From Marchantia polymorpha subsp. ruderalis (Eukaryota > Streptophyta > Marchantiopsida > Marchantiales > Marchantiaceae), in contig AP031352.1 in the NCBI GenBank assembly GCA_037833965.1, forward strand, positions 15,604,501 through 15,668,500: DNA of 64,000 nucleotides, written 5' to 3'. Under the pieces are notes generated by a model. The model searched no databases and was not told where the DNA came from. It was given only the letters and a program-made list of their open reading frames with translations. The translations under genes and the position numbers were made by a program. Shown here piece after piece: positions 59,465 through 64,000 of this stretch; positions within the stretch are counted from its first letter, which is position 1; every line of letters starts with the position of its first letter.

Positions 59465-60120
59465 AGGGATCTTGTTACAAGACACTTCCACCGGAATGGT
59501 TGATAAAACATGGAAATGGAGGTTGTGTTGCTATAGATGGAACGCATGGCACACAAAATTATAAGGTAATATTCTACTTGTCCATTCTGATGTTCTTATC
59601 ATCAGGCTTCCATGATTATGTATATTCTACCTTGCAATTTGCAATATCTGCAAGATACTTGGAAAAATGACGATTTGGAGCTTTAATCACTACAGTAAGA
59701 CGTTATTGAACTTCTCAATGTGTGATGTACATATTGTTTTATATACCTTGATCACGTCTAGCTTATCAAGACATAAAAATAGCGAATCATTCATTTTTAT
59801 CAAGTTTAGCTTATTATCAATAAAGATGAGTACTTTGTAGACCACTCCTAGTAGCAAACTAAGACGATGGTTATTTTTTGCGATGCAGTATCCATTGTAC
59901 ACACTTATGGTGTTTGACGAATATGAACACGAACATCCTGCTGTTTTTGGATGCCTCGAAATAAAAGAAACAGAAGATCTGGTGGAATTATTATCTGCAG
60001 TGAAGAAGATGACCCAACATTATATTATTGGATGGATGTCCTTGTGGACGACGCAATCGAACGAAGACAATGTTTGATTGAGATTACACATCAAACGATG
60101 ATACAGTAGGTATGATTCGC
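59465..60120 (+). pseudogene. MULE-type transposase fragment
   Basis: Two exon-like pieces. The first, 59465-59565 (acceptor GGCAG, donor AAG|GTAATA), encodes GCVAIDGTHGTQNYK. The second, from 59889 (acceptor GATGCAG), encodes YPLYTLMVFDEYEHEHPAVFGCLEIKETEDLVELLSAVKK. This is the MULE transposase core: the first catalytic Asp in DGTHGT, then the conserved YPLYTLLVFDE-like stretch. A second Asp motif (VLVDDAIERR) appears in another frame right after, so the frame is shifted near 60040. No TIRs were found and the third acidic residue was not located. A dead MULE or a fragment of a domesticated relative. Confidence 0.7.
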
Positions 60121-63072
60121 ATGAAACCTTTAGCCTTCGTAATATCATCTTTTGGCAGCGGGTAATTATGCCACCTGACTAAATACAAGTCCCCGTCTTC
60201 TTTGTGGTTGTTTGAATTATAGGGTGTTACTTATACGGCACCCTACTTGGATTATAGGGTGCCATGTAATTTCTCGGATTGATGTTCTATCGAATATCGA
60301 TGAGCCTGTCGAGCGCCTACAAGGTCAAAGTTGCATAATTTCTTGAATTAGGAACTGTTTTGAAGAATTTGTGTTTGACGCAGTGCTAACTGCTCTCTCT
60401 GCTCACGACAATGTGCTGCGTATGGACAGTTGCCGAATTGTAGGAACTTCGGGGAACTCTGTCCCTGCTTGATCGGATGTCTGATGTACTGGTCGTTGAG
60501 GAGCTCCTATAGTCGTGTCAAAACTTTTTCCTCTGTTTCGGATACTTTTTACTCCTTTACATCGAAGCCTAATTTCAAAAATTAGATGTGGCTATTTGGA
60601 TTATAGGGTGTTACTTCTTCGGGTAGGTACTGAAGAATGTGTGGCAGTTCTCGTGAGCTTTACTGCATATTTATTGCTGTAGAAAAGACTTTTAGCTGCC
60701 AGCTGCTATCGATAAAGATTAGTCGCAGCTTTCGGAATCACTTCTTTCATTCTAGCTCATAATTTTTGCAGAAAATAGCTAAGTCTAGGTCAAGGCCTTA
60801 ACAGCGGAATGAATAGAATCAAGGGAGAAACCTGACATTTGATATATTTACAAAAGTTGTTGTACATTGGTTATACTCCTTCTTGCTACCAGAACATAAA
60901 ACCTTGTTCGATGAGTTCTTCATTCGAGCACCTCTTAATGAAGCAATACTAGAGCTGATACATGCATTAAGCCAGGACTATTTTGTTCCTGTTAGAGATG
61001 AGCATCTGGTTTCGGGTTACGGTGATGGAGTTAGCGAGGGTATTATCAACAGTTAATGGGCAACAGAACAGTTGATGAAACAAAAACAGTTGATGGGCAA
61101 CAGAACTTTAGTTCAATACTTACCAGGTTGTCAATCATCCTGTTTTGAAATCCTTCTCTAAAATCCTTCTATGCTTCGTATTCTGTTCGGGCTTGCACTT
61201 GTAGAATGATATTTCCAGTGCTCTTTATATCCGTCACTAGGTTTTTCATAGGTTTTTCATATTGATTGATTTATCATCACTATCAACAAAAAAAGGGGAA
61301 AAAAAAGAACGACAGTATGAGAATCTGGATGGGATGTATTGTCTGTTCCAAACAAATCTACTATATCAAAGTCGGAGATTGCAAGACACACCCGAAACGA
61401 ATAATTTTTGGGATCAATAAATACAATCTTCCGAGAAAGGGAGGAAGATATACATGATTGAAGAGAATTGCGACTCATATAATACCAGGAAATCTGCTTG
61501 CTTGCTACAACTGCTCAGCTGAATGATATGCTTTCTCTCGAAGTGAAACATTCTTTGGGGGTCACGTCACAACGACTTGTGAAGACAAAAAATATGTCGA
61601 ATATAAACACTGTCCACGTTGATATTGCCGACAAGATGAGGTTCTAGAAACTCCCATATTTTAACTCACTTATGCCCGGGTGTCTATATTATTGACGGGA
61701 GAGTGCAGTCTCTGATGATAATACTAATTTCTGTACAATGTCTGAAAAGAAGGGAAAATATAAAAATTACTCATTTCATGAGCAAATTTCAAGCACATTG
61801 TACTTGGGCATTATTGCTTAGATATAACTTACTCTTTCAGGGCAGACGTGCCTACATTCATCCGTTGTCCCTTCCAAATCAAATCCGAACCTCAATAGAA
61901 GTAAACATGATCCGATGAAATTGTACAAACCATTTGATGAACACACCTCCAGATGGGAACCACAATCCACGCAGACAAGCCTTGGAAATATGATATGAAG
62001 ATCAAAAGAGTTGGCTTCCAAAATTGAGCTGATGGAACAGCAGGTGAGAAGGTTGGCCATTGTTTATACAGCTTCATCCGTACTTCATGTAGCATTTATT
62101 CCTTAACGACTTGATATATAATCTTTCTGATTTTCAACTCCTGTTCAATGAAAGATAATGGAGATTTGAGTAAAAAATCGCAACAGGTTTCGGTACTTGC
62201 AATATTTGTCAATTGGGGCATCATAGTCATAGCTTGTAGTAATGAATGAACCACCTGATGTCCACTCAAAGTTTGTGCCTTCAAAATACTGCAATCCCCA
62301 TAGATAGTATCACATGCGGAAAGAAACAATTTCTTGAATAAAATGAACAGTCAAATCTTCCCTCCAGAGCGTGCCAAGCAAGCTGCAGTCTTAGGAAACA
62401 GGGACTCCAACACATATTACTGAACATAAAACTCACTTCGAGCACGTTTTGAGACGTTGAAGCTTACTCCCGTCAATACTATGATAAGGCATGACTGTAC
62501 TCTTCTCAACTAGATCAAAGTCTGGAGAAGACTACTTCAATGTATGGAGAATGATTCAAAAGGCCACGCAGATTTTTGGAATGATATAGACTACTATTTG
62601 TAGGGCCTTGGACTAAGAATTCAGTTTCAAATAACTGCGTCCTCTCTTTCACACAATTCTCTGTGTAATTCCTGTGACGAAGTCTTTGTCAATATCATGT
62701 AGTAGTTCTGGAAAGTGCCTCCTCTTTGATAAAATTGGGCCATGGCGAAGGCATTTTCTTGGACTGGCCTATGTGGCACAAGGCCTCCCCAAAGCTGGTA
62801 CCTGTTCAAAGGGCCAGCATGCATATCTCTGTGTAAATCATGTGAAGAAGTTCTTCATGTTTCCATATTTCAGGAGGTGAGTATGTTGACAGTCTGAAGG
62901 CTTTTTGTGAGATCAACTAGTAAGATTGATTGTCACTGGATGTTACAATCGTCAGAAATTAATGGGGCAATTCATGGATTTGAGTATAAGTTTTAGATAT
63001 TCATTTGAATACCATCACAAGTACATAACATCCAATTGATTAGTTTTGTTGAAATAGAAATACCAGTTTTGC

Positions 63073-63144
63073 AAGTTTCACTATCTTACCAGATCCTATG
63101 TTGCTTGTAAAAGCAACATAGGATCTGGTAAGATAGTGAAACTT
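63073..63144. repeat. Perfect hairpin with 34-bp arms
   Basis: Arms 63073-63106 and 63111-63144 are exact reverse complements with the loop GTAA. Arms start AAGTTTCACTATC. No similarity to other repeats in the window and no flanking direct repeat recognised. It is either a very young foldback insertion or an inverted duplication. Confidence 0.95.
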
Positions 63145-63209
63145 TACAATCAATTTACTTTATAGGGAAGCTCTTATATGATACCTTGGAATCTGTTAGG
63201 AAGAATCGT

Positions 63210-63261
63210 AGAAAGAATAAACGCGCGAGCCAAGTAGAAAGAATAAATACACGAGCCAAGT
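63210..63261. repeat. 26-bp tandem duplication
   Basis: Two copies (63210-63235, 63236-63261) starting AGAAAGAATAAA and ending GAGCCAAGT. They differ at three sites, all transitions, within a CGCGCG versus TACACG stretch. Confidence 0.9.
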
Positions 63262-63420
63262 ACTTTGGATCACTTTGTCTTTCCTTTTAGAAAAAACTTA
63301 TATACGCTTTAGCATACAATTAGCATGAACTCAAGTGAAATCATTTATTATAATTTGGATTAAACTGAGCTTTTGCGTGAAGAGCAAGAGTTATACATGG
63401 ATGCTGGATAAATTCATACT

Positions 63421-63774
63421 TTGATCAAGCCGTTGGGGAAACACTTTCAAGGTGACCGACGCAGTTTCAAGTTTCAGTTGACCAATTCTACTGTGAGGAA
63501 CTATGGTCGTAAGTATGACGTCGAGCAGGTTGTGAGAATAGATTCCCTCCTAGTTAATGACGATGGATGCCCAGATGTTCTTATGGTTCAATCACTTCGA
63601 TGCTCCACCGGAAAACTGAGTGCCAATCAGGAAGCTGCCCGGTTAGCCTGCCCGCACATTTTTTCATCTTTGGTCCAAAAGAGAAGAGTCGCAACGAAAA
63701 GAAGAACTCCCGTCCTATATATAGGAGCTGTGTATAAATTTGTGCAGCTAAACCCATCCGATATGTATGAGTAG
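63421..63774 (+). CDS. Short ORF of unknown function, doubtful
   Basis: A 117-codon frame starting ATGATC with mixed, protein-like composition and several Arg/Lys pairs (QKRRVATKRRT). I recognise no domain. The nearby DNA has no other coding sign, so it may be chance or an exon of a gene running past the window end. Confidence 0.2.
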   Translation: MIKPLGKHFQGDRRSFKFQLTNSTVRNYGRKYDVEQVVRIDSLLVNDDGCPDVLMVQSLRCSTGKLSANQEAARLACPHIFSSLVQKRRVATKRRTPVLYIGAVYKFVQLNPSDMYE

Positions 63775-64000
63775 TTTGCAGGCCAGGATGAAACTGAAGT
63801 AACAAAATTGAGTACGGATAGGAGAGAAACACTATCGTAAATTGCATGGAAGGATGCGATAAAAGCATTAACCTCTTCGTCGTGTACAGATATCGTGCTT
63901 TGAAACTCTGTGGGTGATCGCAACAAGTACTTTTCCGGCATAGTATTAAATGACTATATCTGATGCTCCTTGCTGTTAGACGTAAGTAGTTAAGCCTTTT

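Larger units (their letters stand above)
60121..63420. other. Gene-poor stretch with small repeats
   Basis: No gene recognised. Contents: three copies of a GATTATAGGGTG-like word (60214, 60249, 60598); a 21-bp repeat ACAGTTRATGGGCAACAGAAC at 61049-61069 and 61086-61106; a short open stretch near 60,915-61,057 (FDEFFIRAPLNEAILEL) that could be an exon of an unknown gene; a possible zinc-motif remnant of the MULE around 61320-61400 (weak); a perfect hairpin at 63073-63144; and a 26-bp tandem duplication at 63210-63261. Confidence 0.5.

Noticed and set aside
61266-61457. SWIM-type zinc finger of the MULE
   Set aside because: Only a loose resemblance (IYYIKVGDC); the required CxC...CxH pattern is not visible.

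Overview
The window is nuclear DNA of a land plant. Evidence: a plant-type tRNA-Ala(AGC), a plant-specific RF298/RF4/MIP1-type RING ubiquitin ligase, a GH3 acyl-acid amido synthetase gene, a remnant of a class VII receptor-like cytoplasmic kinase, plant Ty3/gypsy and Ty1/copia elements, and a MULE-type transposase remnant. Divergence of the GH3 and RING genes from their angiosperm counterparts suggests a non-seed plant (bryophyte, lycophyte or fern), but I cannot name the species. No prokaryotic feature or CRISPR array is present.

Layout. 1-4.7 kb: AT-rich DNA with two decayed host gene fragments on the minus strand (kinase 3124-3705; RING 4339-4730) and a diverged inverted repeat. 4.7-10.6 kb: 6 kb of more balanced base composition with no recognisable gene. 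10,656-13,855: the best intact gene, a two-exon RING-HC E3 ligase (minus), followed by a GC- and CpG-rich leader/promoter block to about 15.7 kb. 16,973-17,045: tRNA-Ala (minus). 17-19.7 kb: AT-rich. 19,678-23,362: an old non-autonomous copia-type LTR element with a tandem-repeat interior. 23.4-25.8 kb: AT-rich.

25.8-45.4 kb is a four-level nest. An L1-like LINE (minus; ORF1, endonuclease and reverse transcriptase recognisable) is split by an unclassified 1.6-kb insert. That insert is split by a young 13.8-kb Ty3/gypsy element (28,878-42,645; 859-bp LTRs). That element is in turn split by a young 5.9-kb chromodomain-bearing Ty3/gypsy element (30,725-36,636; 420-bp LTRs, target duplication AAAAG). 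45.8-49.4 kb holds strongly decayed relatives of the innermost element, plus a LINE 3' end. 49.9-50.35 kb is a short GC-rich block of possible organelle origin.

53,574-57,374: a four-exon GH3 gene (plus) with TATA box, good start context, matching splice phases and a poly(A) signal, but with two in-frame stops in exon 3, so probably a recent pseudogene. A LINE 3' end lies in its third intron. 59.4-60.1 kb: MULE transposase fragment. The rest, to 64 kb, has no recognised gene but includes a perfect 34-bp-arm hairpin at 63,073-63,144.

Functionally, the two substantial host genes belong to ubiquitin ligation (RING ligase) and hormone conjugation (GH3). Nothing in the sequence shows that they are co-regulated. 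The dominant story is repeated transposon insertion and methylation-like decay between sparse genes.
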